In this document: positions 14,725 through 23,858 of the stretch, piece after piece
Numbering within the stretch: position 1 is the first letter of the stretch
How the letters are laid out: each line of letters opens with the position of its first letter
Notes under the pieces: generated by a model
What the model saw: the letters and a program-made list of their open reading frames with translations, nothing else
Databases searched by the model: none
Told to the model about the DNA's origin: nothing
Made by a program: the position numbers and the translations under genes
From: Clostridiales bacterium
GTDB lineage: Bacteria > Bacillota > Clostridia > Christensenellales > Borkfalkiaceae
DNA length: 64,000 nucleotides
Reading direction: 5' to 3'
NCBI GenBank assembly: GCA_003523255.1
Contig: DPGH01000008.1
Span: 88,048-152,047 of the forward strand

Positions 14725-16134
14725 ATGAAGAAACTTTTAACACTTTTGCTTGCCGCGATCATGGTTGCGGCGTGCTGCTTCTCGCTCACCGCGTGCGGAC
14801 ATAAGCACGACTACGCCGGCGTAGTAACGAGCAAAGGCACCTGTACAACCGAAGGTACCGTTAAGTGGACCTGCAAAGACGATTCTTGCAAAGACACTTA
14901 CGAAACCAAAACCGGCAAACTCGGACACAGCTATAAAAACGGTAAGTGCGTTCGTTGCGGCGAAACCGCGGAAGGCGTTAAATACGACACCGTAAAAGTC
15001 GGTCTTATTTGCCTTCACGACGAGAACTCGACTTACGACAAGAACTTTATAGACGCGTTCAAAGCGGCTTGCGAGGCTAAGGGCGTTGAGTACCTTATAA
15101 AGACCGGCATTCCCGAAGGCTCCGAATGTAAAGAAGCCGCAGACGATTTAGTCGATAAAGGATGCAACCTTATCTTTGCGGACTCTTTCGGTCATGAACC
15201 TTTCATGATAGAAGCGGCTAAAGAGCATACGAACGTTCAGTTCTTCCATGCTACCGGCACCAAAGCCCACACGAGCGGTCTTAAAAACTATCACAACGCG
15301 TTCGCTTCCATTTACGAAGGCAGATACCTTGCAGGCGTTGCCGCAGGCATGAAACTTAAAGAAATGATTGACGCGGGTCAGATTAAAGACAACCAGAAAG
15401 ACGCGAACGGCAACGTTAAAGTCGGCTACGTAGGCGCGTTCACTTATGCAGAAGTTATCTCGGGTTTCACTTCTTGGTACCTCGGCGTAAAGAGCGTCGT
15501 AAACAACGTTGTTATGGACGTTCAGTTTACCGGCAGCTGGTATGACGAAACCGCCGAGAAAGAAGCGGCAAACACCCTCATCAACGGCGGATGCGCGCTT
15601 ATATCTCAGCATGCGGACTCCTGGGGCGCACCCAACGCTTGCGAAACCGCAAAAGTTCCTAACGTTTCTTACAACGGCAGCACCGAAGAACAATGCCCCG
15701 AAACGTTCATCGTTTCTTCGAGAATCAACTGGGAACCCTATTACGAATACTTTATCGAATGCGCTAAAAACGGCACCCTTTTGGATACCGACTGGGCGAA
15801 CGGTTTAGGCACCACTCTTGACGCGGGCTCGGTAGTTCTTACCGCTCTCGGCAAAAAGGCGCCCGCAGCCGGCACGCAGGAAAAATTAGACGAAGTTGCC
15901 GCGGCTCTTAAAAACGGCACCCTTAAAGTCTTCGATTGCAGCAAGTTCACCGTAGGCGGCAAAGCCCTTACTTCTTATCTTGCGGACGTTGACGACTGGG
16001 GCGATTACGTTCCCGAAACCGAAGTTGTTAAAACCGTTGACGGCGTTACCTACTTTGCGGAAAGCGAATTCCGTTCGGCGCCTTACTTCGATATACAAAT
16101 CGACGGCATTAACTACTTGAACGTTAAGTTCTAA
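14725..16134 (+). CDS. BMP-family nucleoside-binding lipoprotein with cysteine-rich N-terminal module
   Basis: This 469-residue substrate-binding lipoprotein has a signal peptide with lipobox LTAC (residues 21-24). An unusual module of about 55 residues follows, with two HDY/HSY elements and several cysteines (GTC, WTC, DSC, KCVRCG). From about residue 85 comes the BMP/Med fold (VKVGLICLHDENSTYDKNF), which captures purine nucleosides for the ABC transporter encoded downstream. AGGAGG precedes the start. BMP proteins are usually about 350 residues; the extra length is mostly the cysteine-rich insert, which resembles modules seen on surface proteins of gut Clostridia. Confidence 0.88.
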   Translation: MKKLLTLLLAAIMVAACCFSLTACGHKHDYAGVVTSKGTCTTEGTVKWTCKDDSCKDTYETKTGKLGHSYKNGKCVRCGETAEGVKYDTVKVGLICLHDENSTYDKNFIDAFKAACEAKGVEYLIKTGIPEGSECKEAADDLVDKGCNLIFADSFGHEPFMIEAAKEHTNVQFFHATGTKAHTSGLKNYHNAFASIYEGRYLAGVAAGMKLKEMIDAGQIKDNQKDANGNVKVGYVGAFTYAEVISGFTSWYLGVKSVVNNVVMDVQFTGSWYDETAEKEAANTLINGGCALISQHADSWGAPNACETAKVPNVSYNGSTEEQCPETFIVSSRINWEPYYEYFIECAKNGTLLDTDWANGLGTTLDAGSVVLTALGKKAPAAGTQEKLDEVAAALKNGTLKVFDCSKFTVGGKALTSYLADVDDWGDYVPETEVVKTVDGVTYFAESEFRSAPYFDIQIDGINYLNVKF

Positions 16135-16144
16135 TAAAAAAATA

Positions 16145-16180
16145 CCTGTAAGGCGGGCTTAACCCGCCTTACAGGCTTAT
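16145..16180 (+). terminator. intercistronic terminator/attenuator
   Basis: CCTGTAAGGCGGG (16145-16157) pairs perfectly with CCCGCCTTACAGG (16163-16175) around CTTAA, followed by CTTATTTTCATTTTT. Placed between the binding protein and the ATPase, it probably lets the lipoprotein be made in excess over the membrane components. Confidence 0.85.
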
Positions 16181-16200
16181 TTTCATTTTTGGAGTACTTT

Positions 16201-17823
16201 ATGACTAAAAAAACCGTGCTCGAAATGCGCGGCGTTACTAAAAGATTCGGAAGCGTCGTAGCAAACAAAAACATAAATTTTTCTCTTTACGAAAAAGAGA
16301 TTTTATCACTTCTCGGCGAAAACGGTTCCGGAAAAACCACTCTTATGAACATGATTTCCGGCATATATTTTCCGGACGAGGGTGAAATTTTTATAAACGG
16401 AGAACCTGCGGTTATCCGCTCTCCGAAAGACGCGTTTAAATACAAAATCGGTATGATTCACCAGCATTTTAAACTGGTGGACGTTTTTACTGCCGCCGAA
16501 AACGTTATTCTCGGTATAGACGACGGCAAAAGATATAACATTAAAGAAGTAAACACCCGTGTGCGCGAAATAGCCGCGCGTTACGGTTTTGAAATAGATC
16601 CCGAAAAAAAGATACACGAAATGTCCGTATCCGAAAAGCAAACGGTAGAGATAATAAAAGTGCTTTATCGCGGCGCGGACATACTTATTCTCGACGAGCC
16701 TACGGCGGTTTTAACCCCGCAGGAGATACAAAAACTTTTTGCTGTGCTTAAAAAGATGAGAGAGGACGGCAAGTCCATAATCATAATAACCCATAAACTT
16801 AACGAAGTTATGGAAATTTCCGACCGCGTCGCGATACTCCGCAAAGGCGAGTATATCGGTACGGTAGAAACGAGCGAAACGAACGAAAAACAACTTACCG
16901 AAATGATGGTAGGCAAAAAAATAGACCTTAAAATCGAAAGGGTTAAAACCGATTTTGACAGACCCCTTCTCGAAATAAGGAATTTAACCATTAACAAAGA
17001 CGACGGCAGCCGCGCGATAGACGACGTGAGTTTTTACATTCGCGGCGGCGAGTTGTTAGGCGTAGCGGGCATCGCGGGGTGCGGGCAAAAAGAACTGTGC
17101 GAAGCCATCGCGGGACTCAGAAAGGTCGAAAGCGGTTTTATCATGCACAAGGGCGAAAGCATTTTGGGCTTGCCGCCGAAAGCCATAATAGAAAAAGGCG
17201 TTTCGATGAGTTTTATCCCCGAGGACAGATTAGGCATGGGGCTCGTGCCGGATTTTTCGATAACCGACAATATGATGCTTAAAACCTACGCGGAAGGGAA
17301 AGGTCCTTTTGTTGACAGAAAGAGCGCGAGGAAAGCCGCCGAGGCGTTGATAGAAAAACTCGGCATAGTAACCCCTTCTACCGAAACGCCCGTAAGAAGG
17401 CTTTCGGGCGGTAACGTTCAAAAGGTTTTAGTCGGCAGAGAGATAGAGGCGGGACCTAACGTTATAGTAACAGCGTACCCTGTGCGCGGACTGGACATCA
17501 ACTCTTCTTACGCGATATACGACATACTTAACGAACAAAAGAAAAAAGGCACCGGCATTCTGTTTATAGGCGAGGACCTTGACGTAATGCTTGCGCTGTG
17601 CGATAAAATAATGGTTTTGTGCCACGGCAAAAACATGGGTATAGTCCATGCGGAAAAAACCACGAAAGAGCAACTCGGGCTTATGATGACCGGCTCGCTC
17701 GATTTAACGGAGGAGAAGGCGGATAAAAACTACGGCAAGGCCAAAGACAGCAACCTTACCGAAGAGGAGTGGAAAGCCGCCGAACAAAAACAAGAAGAAA
17801 CGGAGGGTAAAGCCGATGAATAA
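16201..17823 (+). CDS. nucleoside ABC transporter ATPase (tandem domains)
   Basis: This 541-residue double ABC ATPase is of the NupO/YufO type. Domain 1 has Walker A GENGSGKTT, a diverged signature MSVSEKQTVEI and Walker B ILILDEPTAVLT. Domain 2 has a degenerate P-loop (GIAGCGQKE), signature LSGGNVQK and a diverged Walker B (NVIVTAYPVRGLD). Such asymmetry is usual for this family, where one ATP site is weak. The ATG at 16201 follows GGAG; an upstream TTG in frame is less likely. The 3' end overlaps the first permease gene by 8 bases. Confidence 0.92.
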   Translation: MTKKTVLEMRGVTKRFGSVVANKNINFSLYEKEILSLLGENGSGKTTLMNMISGIYFPDEGEIFINGEPAVIRSPKDAFKYKIGMIHQHFKLVDVFTAAENVILGIDDGKRYNIKEVNTRVREIAARYGFEIDPEKKIHEMSVSEKQTVEIIKVLYRGADILILDEPTAVLTPQEIQKLFAVLKKMREDGKSIIIITHKLNEVMEISDRVAILRKGEYIGTVETSETNEKQLTEMMVGKKIDLKIERVKTDFDRPLLEIRNLTINKDDGSRAIDDVSFYIRGGELLGVAGIAGCGQKELCEAIAGLRKVESGFIMHKGESILGLPPKAIIEKGVSMSFIPEDRLGMGLVPDFSITDNMMLKTYAEGKGPFVDRKSARKAAEALIEKLGIVTPSTETPVRRLSGGNVQKVLVGREIEAGPNVIVTAYPVRGLDINSSYAIYDILNEQKKKGTGILFIGEDLDVMLALCDKIMVLCHGKNMGIVHAEKTTKEQLGLMMTGSLDLTEEKADKNYGKAKDSNLTEEEWKAAEQKQEETEGKADE

Positions 17824-18946
17824 AGAAAAAAGCGTACGCGAGCCTCTTTTTCACGTTGCCAAGCGTACCGAAATATCGACAAAACGGCAAATATTCGCGC
17901 GCGTTATAGCCGCGCTCATCGGCATACTCATAACTTGCCTAATATGTCTTATAGTGTACGGTTGCGACCCGATAACCGTGCTTGCGGAAGTGTGGAAAGG
18001 CAACTTCGGTACGGAAAGAAACAGATGGTTGCTTTTAAGAGATACCGCATTGCTTCTCGGCGTGGGGCTTGCGCTTATACCGTCGTTTAAGATGAAATTC
18101 TGGAACCTCGGCGGCAACGGACAGATACTTATAGGCGGGCTGGTTACGATAGCGTGCATGCGTTCTTTAGGCGGTACAATGCCGGACGGCGTGGTATGGA
18201 TAATAATGCTTTTGTCCTCGGTGATATGCGGCGCGATTTGGGCGGTTATCCCCGCGATATTCAAAGCGTTTTTCAAAACCAACGAGTCGCTTTTTACTCT
18301 GATGATGAACTATATCGCGGCGGGGCTTGTGGTATACGCCATAAAAGAATGGAGCGGCTCGAAAGGTTCGGGTTCGCTTTCCACGATTAAAACGGCAAAC
18401 CTGCCTAAAATCGGCGGAAACGAATATCTTTTAATAATCATCGTCGTAGCAATCGTGTGCGCGCTTATGTTTGCGTATATGAAGTACTCTAAACACGGAT
18501 ACGAAGTTTCCGTCGTCGGCGAGAGCGAAAACACGGCGAGATATATAGGCATAAACGTTAAAAAAACCATTATAAGAACGCTTATTTTGTCGGGCGCGCT
18601 TTGCGGGCTTATGGGCTTTTTGATTGCCGGCGCGAAAGACCATACCATCAATGCGGATGCGGCTAAAAACATGGGCTTTACGGCGATTATCGCGGTGTGG
18701 CTTGCAAAAATGAACCCGCTCGGCACGATTGCTTCTTCGTTCGGCGTAATTTTTATAACCAACGGCATTAAAAATCTTCAAACGACGGTAGGCGTTACCG
18801 ATAACTCGGTTTCTAACATGATAGTCGGCATAATGTATTTTTGCCTGATAGGTTGCGAGTTCTTCGTGTATTACGCGCTGAAACTCAAAGCAAAAAAACA
18901 AGTCGGAGCGGGGGCAAGCCCCGCGCCCGCCGCAAAGGAGGAATAA
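17816..18946 (+). CDS. nucleoside ABC transporter permease 1
   Basis: This 376-residue permease of the BPD_transp_2 family (NupP-like) has about nine membrane helices. Motifs include MKFWNLGGNGQILIGG near residue 90, FKTNESLFTLMMNYIAAGL, and the EAA-like cytoplasmic coupling segment VVGESENTARYIGINVKK. It forms the inner-membrane channel together with the following gene. It begins inside the ATPase gene, so translation is coupled. Confidence 0.92.
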   Translation: MNKEKSVREPLFHVAKRTEISTKRQIFARVIAALIGILITCLICLIVYGCDPITVLAEVWKGNFGTERNRWLLLRDTALLLGVGLALIPSFKMKFWNLGGNGQILIGGLVTIACMRSLGGTMPDGVVWIIMLLSSVICGAIWAVIPAIFKAFFKTNESLFTLMMNYIAAGLVVYAIKEWSGSKGSGSLSTIKTANLPKIGGNEYLLIIIVVAIVCALMFAYMKYSKHGYEVSVVGESENTARYIGINVKKTIIRTLILSGALCGLMGFLIAGAKDHTINADAAKNMGFTAIIAVWLAKMNPLGTIASSFGVIFITNGIKNLQTTVGVTDNSVSNMIVGIMYFCLIGCEFFVYYALKLKAKKQVGAGASPAPAAKEE

Positions 18947-18947
18947 T

Positions 18948-19931
18948 ATGGTCGGTATAATAGTCGGCGCGATAGGTATAGGCGTCGTGTTCTTGTTCGG
19001 CTCGGTGGGTGAAATTGTTACCGAAAAAGCGGGGCACTTAAACCTCGGCATACCCGGCATTATGTGCATGGGTACCGCGGGCGGGTGCGTAGGCGTGGTT
19101 ACCTATCTTAAAGGTTTTTCCGACCCCGCCCAAGGGAGTTATATACTTATACTTTTAATAGCAATACTGTTTGCGTGCGTGTTTGCGGCGGCGGGCGGCG
19201 CGATATATGCGCTTTTAACCGTAAGTTTCCGCGCGAACCAGAACGTAGTGGGGCTTGCGCTTACCATATTCGGCGCGGGCTTTTCGCAGTTCGTGATGAA
19301 CAGGTTGTTCCTAACCGTAAAAAACGGCAAAGCGTGTCTTGCCGCGGCAAGCGTAAAAGTGCGCGCATGTCTGCCGTTTGCGTCTAAACTCGGCGCTTTT
19401 GGCGAGATTTTCTTTTCGCACGGTATGCTTTGCTATCTTGCAATCGCGCTTGCGATTGTTGCCGCCGTCGTTTTGAGAAAGACCAAAGTCGGCTTAAAAC
19501 TCCGCGCTGTGGGCGAAAACCCCGCCACTGCGGACGCGGTAGGCATAAACGTTACGGCGTATAAATACGGCGCGATACTTATAGGCAGCGCGATAGCCGG
19601 GCTTGGCGGGTTGTTTTACGTTATAGACTACAACGCAGGTACCTTCGACAATACGTCTACCATACAGGCGTTCGGGTGGCTTGCAATCGCGCTCGTTATA
19701 TTCACCGTATGGCGCCCAGACCTTTCTATTGCGGGCTCTATACTGTTCGGCGCACTGTATATCCTCGGCTCTAAAATCACCGGTTTAAGTTCGCTCGGTC
19801 AGCAAGAACTCATTAAACTGCTACCGTACGTGGTAACGATAATCGTGCTTATAGTAACCAGCATATTCGGCAGTAAAGAAATGCAACCGCCGGCGTCGCT
19901 CGGTCTTAATTATTTCCGAGAAGAAAGGTAG
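18948..19931 (+). CDS. nucleoside ABC transporter permease 2
   Basis: This 327-residue partner permease (NupQ-like) has the N-terminal motif EKAGHLNLGIPGIMCMG, FRANQNVVGLALTIFGAG and the coupling segment AVGENPATADAVGINV. It is the last gene of the riboswitch-controlled operon; only one base separates it from permease 1. With the BMP lipoprotein and the ATPase it completes a purine-nucleoside importer feeding Xpt and related salvage. Confidence 0.92.
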   Translation: MVGIIVGAIGIGVVFLFGSVGEIVTEKAGHLNLGIPGIMCMGTAGGCVGVVTYLKGFSDPAQGSYILILLIAILFACVFAAAGGAIYALLTVSFRANQNVVGLALTIFGAGFSQFVMNRLFLTVKNGKACLAAASVKVRACLPFASKLGAFGEIFFSHGMLCYLAIALAIVAAVVLRKTKVGLKLRAVGENPATADAVGINVTAYKYGAILIGSAIAGLGGLFYVIDYNAGTFDNTSTIQAFGWLAIALVIFTVWRPDLSIAGSILFGALYILGSKITGLSSLGQQELIKLLPYVVTIIVLIVTSIFGSKEMQPPASLGLNYFREER

Positions 19932-20040
19932 TAAAACCGTTTTTTCTATACGGCGCGCTTTTAACCGAAGCGTAAAAAAAAGGGCTTAGGCAATAAGGCG
20001 ATTAAGTTAAAACTTAATTGAGTGTAAAAAACAAAAGTTT

Positions 20041-20078
20041 ACGGCGTAGCGAAAAGTTTTTATCGCTACGCCGTTTTT
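20041..20078 (+). terminator. terminator of the nucleoside import operon
   Basis: ACGGCGTAGCGA (20041-20052) pairs with TCGCTACGCCGT (20063-20074), a perfect 12-bp stem followed by TTTTT. In the 329-base gap 19932-20260 this and the downstream promoter are the only elements I can name. Confidence 0.9.
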
Positions 20079-20199
20079 GCACGCTGTCGTCGGTAAATAG
20101 ATTTAATTCGTAAAAGTTTTACTTAAACATAAAAAATTTTAACGCCGTTAACTAAAAGCGAGGGTTTTGCGCGGCAAAGCAAAAACTTTTTTACAAGGG

Positions 20200-20228
20200 T
20201 TGCTTTTTAAGCAAAAAAAATATATCAT
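20200..20228 (+). promoter_or_regulatory. promoter of the glycosyltransferase-acyltransferase operon
   Basis: TTGCTT (20200-20205), a 17-bp spacer and TATCAT (20223-20228). GCTTTTTAAGC within the spacer region forms a small palindrome. Confidence 0.55.
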
Positions 20229-20260
20229 AGATAAAGAGTTTATAATAATTCGGAGTACGT

Positions 20261-21415
20261 ATGAATAAAAAGAAAATCCTCGTTACTTTTATAGAGTCGG
20301 GTTTCGGTCACATTACCAGCGCGAGAGCAATTTCGGACAGGCTTAAAGCAAAGTACGGCGAAAGGTACGACGTGCAAGACTGCGATATTATGAAAGACAG
20401 CGAAAAGACCGAAGAATTCGAGCGGTTTTTAACGCGGCAAACGCAGGCGACCAACAAAATACACGGGTACGGTTTTTTCGTTTTCGGAATAATGGAAACG
20501 CTCGGCGGCGAGAGTTTTTTAAAGTTTACCCATAAAACAATATTTAAAAGTTTCGTAAACGCGACGATAGAGGCGTTTAAAAACCACGCGCCCGATTGCA
20601 TAGTCAGCACGCATTATTTTATTACGTTTTGCGCGGTAGAATATAAAAAGCGTTTCGCGCCGGATTGTCTTGTCGTAACGTATAACCCCGACAACAACGT
20701 GCACCCGTGGTGGGATAACCGCGACGGCATATTTATAACCAACAACGTTTACGCCGCGGAAGAAGCGGTAAAACGCAGAAAATTTAACGGTGCGAATATC
20801 AGGACCGTTAACTTTACCGCGAGAGACGATATTGCCGCCTGTAAAGAAAGCAAAGAATTTTTCCGCGAAAAATACGGTATAGATAAAAACGCGTTTTGCG
20901 TAATCGTGGCGGACGGCGGATATGCGCTCGGCAAATGCAAAAAGGTAACCGACGAACTGCTTAAAACCAAAAAGCGACTTACGCTTATTTCCGTAGCGGG
21001 TAAAAATCAAAAGGTATACGACTACTTTATTTCTAAAAACGTAAACGACAATATAGACTTTATACCGTTGCCGTTTATGCGTAACGTTTACGAGTTATAC
21101 CGCGCGGCTGACGTGTTTATAACAAAAGCGGGTCCGAACTCCGTATTAGACTGCGTGCTTATGAATACGCCGGTAATAATCGACTATTATCCGCACCCCA
21201 TAGAAAAGGCTACAAAAAAACTTTTCGTGGATAAATACGCTTGCGGCGAATATATAAAAAGTCCCAAAAAAATCAGAAAGCGGGTAGAGGAGTTTATCGA
21301 TAATCCGTCGCTTCTCTCGGAATATGCGAAAAACACGAAAAAATTCAATAAAGAGTGCAACGGCGCGGACGAGATAGCGGACATTATAGACGAAGCACTC
21401 GGGGGCGAAAAGTGA
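20261..21415 (+). CDS. MGDG-synthase/UgtP-type glycosyltransferase
   Basis: This 384-residue GT28-type glycosyltransferase is of the diacylglycerol glycosyltransferase group. The N-terminal half has the acceptor-domain start TFIESGFGHITSARAISD and VSTHYFITFCAV. The C-terminal half has the nucleotide-sugar part GGYALGKCKK, FITKAGPNSVLDCVLMNTPVI. It probably makes membrane glycolipid from diacylglycerol at the cytoplasmic face. GGAG lies before the start. It is followed with a 4-base overlap by an acyltransferase gene, supporting a lipid role. Confidence 0.8.
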   Translation: MNKKKILVTFIESGFGHITSARAISDRLKAKYGERYDVQDCDIMKDSEKTEEFERFLTRQTQATNKIHGYGFFVFGIMETLGGESFLKFTHKTIFKSFVNATIEAFKNHAPDCIVSTHYFITFCAVEYKKRFAPDCLVVTYNPDNNVHPWWDNRDGIFITNNVYAAEEAVKRRKFNGANIRTVNFTARDDIAACKESKEFFREKYGIDKNAFCVIVADGGYALGKCKKVTDELLKTKKRLTLISVAGKNQKVYDYFISKNVNDNIDFIPLPFMRNVYELYRAADVFITKAGPNSVLDCVLMNTPVIIDYYPHPIEKATKKLFVDKYACGEYIKSPKKIRKRVEEFIDNPSLLSEYAKNTKKFNKECNGADEIADIIDEALGGEK

Positions 21416-22215
21416 GACAAAAAACTTACGCGGAAAAACTCGCCGCACTCGAAAGAGATGGCAAATTCGACGTAGACGTAAACGCGGGCGAATATCATTT
21501 CGTTAAAGAGCAAGAGCCGGACCATAGATACGTGTACGACAGGTTTTTCGATAAAATTTATTACGCGTTTTTGCGTGTAGTCGTGTTTTTAATAGCCCCG
21601 TTTTTGCTGTTTTTTACGTATAGGTTAAGAGTCCGCGGGAGAAAAAATTTACGCGCGGCGAAAAAAACGGGTAAAATACTCGTCGCAAACCACGTTGCGT
21701 TGTTAGACTGTCTTATCGAAAAGCAGGCGGTATTCAATCGTGTTTACTTTATAGCGGGGGCGCATAACAACAAGAAAGGCTTTTTCGGATATACGCTTAA
21801 AATTTTGGGGCTTATGCCGTATTCGTTTCAGTTAAGCAATCAAAAAAAACTTAATCGCGCGATAGCGTACTACCTTAAAAAGGGCAAAACGATTGAACTT
21901 AACCCCGAGCAGGCAATGTGGCGGGGCTATAAAAAATTAAGACCGTTTAAGAACGGTGCGTTTTATTACGCGGTTAAAAACAACGTTCCGGTCGTACCGA
22001 TGGTAAACCTTATAAGAGACCCTAACGGCTGGGACATACTGTGGGGCAAAAGATTCAAAATCACCGCAAAATTTTTGCCGCCCGTCTATGCGGATGACGG
22101 TTTACCCGAGAGAGAACGGATAGCCGACCTTAAAGAACGCACGCGCAACGCTATGCTTGACGAGATGAACGCCTTTTATAAAACCGACAGCGACGCGCTT
22201 AAGGGAAAAGAATAG
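21412..22215 (+). CDS. plsC: 1-acylglycerol-3-phosphate acyltransferase-like protein
   Basis: This 267-residue membrane-anchored acyltransferase has the catalytic HX4D motif in ANHVALLDCL, the later PEQAMWRGY and the FKNGAFYYAVKNNVPVVPM block. A hydrophobic segment at about residues 50-70 (VVVFLIAPFLLFFTY) anchors it. The GTG at 21412 overlaps the previous stop (GTGA) and is chosen over an in-frame ATG 57 bases earlier inside the glycosyltransferase gene. It probably works in phospholipid or glycolipid synthesis with its neighbour. Confidence 0.8.
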   Translation: MRQKTYAEKLAALERDGKFDVDVNAGEYHFVKEQEPDHRYVYDRFFDKIYYAFLRVVVFLIAPFLLFFTYRLRVRGRKNLRAAKKTGKILVANHVALLDCLIEKQAVFNRVYFIAGAHNNKKGFFGYTLKILGLMPYSFQLSNQKKLNRAIAYYLKKGKTIELNPEQAMWRGYKKLRPFKNGAFYYAVKNNVPVVPMVNLIRDPNGWDILWGKRFKITAKFLPPVYADDGLPERERIADLKERTRNAMLDEMNAFYKTDSDALKGKE

Positions 22216-22220
22216 AAATT

Positions 22221-22700
22221 ATGACTGAAAATTTGATTATAAGAAAGGCGGAAGAAAAGGATTTACCCGCCATAGACAAACTTTTATACGAGGTGCATAT
22301 GGTTCATTCGTCCGCGCGCCCCGACCTTTTCGTTAAAGGACAAAAAAAGTATACGACGGAGCAGGTTAAAAAAATAATTTCGGACGAAAAAACGCCCGTA
22401 TTCGTCGCCGAAAACGACGGCGAGGTTGTGGGATATGCGTTTTGCGTGCGCCAAAAGATAGTCGGCGACCCGAGCCGGACGGACGTGGACACCCTGTATA
22501 TCGACGACCTTTGCGTAGACGAAAACTGTCGTGGCAAGCATATAGGCAAAAGCCTTTACGAGTACGTTATAAATTACGCCCGCTCGAACGGATTTTACAA
22601 CGTAACGCTGAACGTGTGGGCTGATAACGCGGGCGCGGTAAAATTTTACGAAAAGATAGGTCTTAAAATACAAAAAATCGGAATGGAAAAAATATTATAA
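22221..22700 (+). CDS. GNAT family N-acetyltransferase
   Basis: This 159-residue GNAT has the acetyl-CoA-binding motif A region DDLCVDENCRGKHIGKSLYE and a C-terminal NVTLNVWADNAGAVKFYEKIG, typical of small aminoglycoside- or polyamine-type acetyltransferases. Substrate is unknown. It lies 5 nt after plsC, so it is probably the third gene of that operon. Confidence 0.85.
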   Translation: MTENLIIRKAEEKDLPAIDKLLYEVHMVHSSARPDLFVKGQKKYTTEQVKKIISDEKTPVFVAENDGEVVGYAFCVRQKIVGDPSRTDVDTLYIDDLCVDENCRGKHIGKSLYEYVINYARSNGFYNVTLNVWADNAGAVKFYEKIGLKIQKIGMEKIL

Positions 22701-22730
22701 AATATGAGAAGTAAATCTTTTGACTAAGGT

Positions 22731-22758
22731 CAAAAAATTTCAAGTCCTTGCGGACTTG
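22731..22758 (-). terminator. probable terminator of the DeoR gene
   Basis: Read on the minus strand, CAAGTCC-GCAA-GGACTTG (22741-22758) is followed by AAATTTTTTG. It lies about 120 nt beyond the deoR stop. The intervening 22759-22877 holds nothing I can name. Confidence 0.6.
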
Positions 22759-22877
22759 CGCAAAAATCTATCGTTTTTGCACTTTTAAGTTTGAAAAAAC
22801 ATCGGATTTGCTTGAAAATACGCTCGCTATTTCTCGCGTGCTTTCAGATAAAACTTTAGGTATTATAACCGCGGGTT

Positions 22878-23618
22878 TCAATAAATAAGTTTAACGCTTA
22901 CGGACGGGTCGAAAATCTTCGATACGTCGCGGTCGAACACCGCGGCATAAAATTCGTTTATCGAGCACAACTTAAAAGTATCGGTGCGGTTGAATTTAGA
23001 GCCGTTCAAAAGCAAAACGGATTTATCCGCGTTTTTCATCATCTCGCGGCGGATAACGTTTTCCTCGTCGAACACGTCGTAAAGTACGCCCTTTTCGGTT
23101 ACCGAACTGCAAGATAAAAAAGCAAAATCCGCGTGGAAAGAGTTAATTGCTTTTACGGCAACGTCGCCCACGAGCGTAGACGGGTTGCTTTTATATACCG
23201 CGCCGCCCGTAGAATAAACGTTTACGCCTTTAGCGGAAAGGTTTGCAAGCGTGTCTATTCCGTTGGTAATAACCTTTAAATTAGGAAATTCCGAAAGATA
23301 ATCTGACATAAAGTACGTCGTTGTCGAACTGTCTAAAAACACCGTCGCACCGCTCGATATAAGTTTTATCGCTTTAAGCGCGATCAATTTTTTTTCAAAT
23401 GCGTTTGTATGTACCCGAAACACGAAACTTGAATCGGTTTTACCGTTTGCGATTTTCGCACCGCCGTGCGTACGCACTACGAGTCCGTCTTTTTCGAGCG
23501 CGGCAATGCGCCTGCGCACGGTAGAAGGCGTTGCGGCAAGCCTTGCGGATATCGCGTTTATGCTTAAATAGCCCGTTGCATTTAATATATTCAATATATC
23601 GTCGTCGGTAAACTTCAT
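22878..23618 (-). CDS. DeoR-family transcriptional regulator
   Basis: This 246-residue regulator has an N-terminal helix-turn-helix (SINAISARLAATPSTVRRRI) and the DeoR sensor domain. The domain shows FLDSSTTTYFM, the TNGIDTLANLS segment, VYSTGGAVY, and GDVAVKAINSFHADFAFLSC. Such proteins bind phosphorylated sugars or nucleosides through the isomerase-like fold. No sugar operon is adjacent, so its target may be elsewhere, or itself through the palindromes upstream. AAAGGA precedes the ATG. Confidence 0.88.
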   Translation of the reverse strand: MKFTDDDILNILNATGYLSINAISARLAATPSTVRRRIAALEKDGLVVRTHGGAKIANGKTDSSFVFRVHTNAFEKKLIALKAIKLISSGATVFLDSSTTTYFMSDYLSEFPNLKVITNGIDTLANLSAKGVNVYSTGGAVYKSNPSTLVGDVAVKAINSFHADFAFLSCSSVTEKGVLYDVFDEENVIRREMMKNADKSVLLLNGSKFNRTDTFKLCSINEFYAAVFDRDVSKIFDPSVSVKLIY

Positions 23619-23645
23619 AAAATTCCTTTAACGCCAAAGCGCGCG

Positions 23646-23680
23646 TTTTGCGCAAAAAATAATGCGCGTTTACGCGTAAA
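23646..23680. promoter_or_regulatory. paired palindromes upstream of the DeoR gene
   Basis: Two perfect 12-bp palindromes, TTTTGCGCAAAA (23646-23657) and TTTACGCGTAAA (23669-23680), lie with centres 23 bp apart, about two helical turns. They sit 28 bp upstream of deoR in the divergent region, a plausible autoregulatory operator. Confidence 0.5.
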
Positions 23681-23699
23681 ACTACGCAAAACGAAAACT

Positions 23700-23728
23700 T
23701 TGACAATTTATTTTACGTTTATTATACG
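23700..23728 (+). promoter_or_regulatory. promoter of the ygjV-like locus
   Basis: TTGACA (23700-23705), a 17-bp spacer and TATACG (23723-23728). Confidence 0.6.
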
Positions 23729-23768
23729 CTATTGTATAATTTACTAAAAAATTTGTCAAGGAAAATTT

Positions 23769-23858
23769 ATGTATAACGTTTTCGTACAGGCGGTGGGCGT
23801 TTTGGGTATGGTTTTCGGCGTGCTGTCGTACCAGTGTAACACCCATAAAAAATTATGA
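23769..23858 (+). pseudogene. YgjV-like protein, N-terminal fragment
   Basis: This 29-residue frame starts MYNVFVQAVGVLGMVF, after AAGGAAA, and ends HKKL-stop. It encodes the first membrane helix of a YgjV-family inner-membrane protein. The stop codon TGA overlaps the ATG of the next frame (ATGA). Adding one base in the A6 run at 23847-23852 would fuse the frames into a continuous HKK-I-MIFKT sequence, matching how the intact family continues. The cause could be a deletion, a sequencing error, or functional frameshifting or reinitiation. Confidence 0.6.

Noticed and set aside
22701..22877. Possible C-terminal gene remnant on + (a 60-codon frame ending near 22866)
   Set aside because: It has no start, no recognisable family, and contains a hairpin that fits the deoR terminator; coincidence is more likely.
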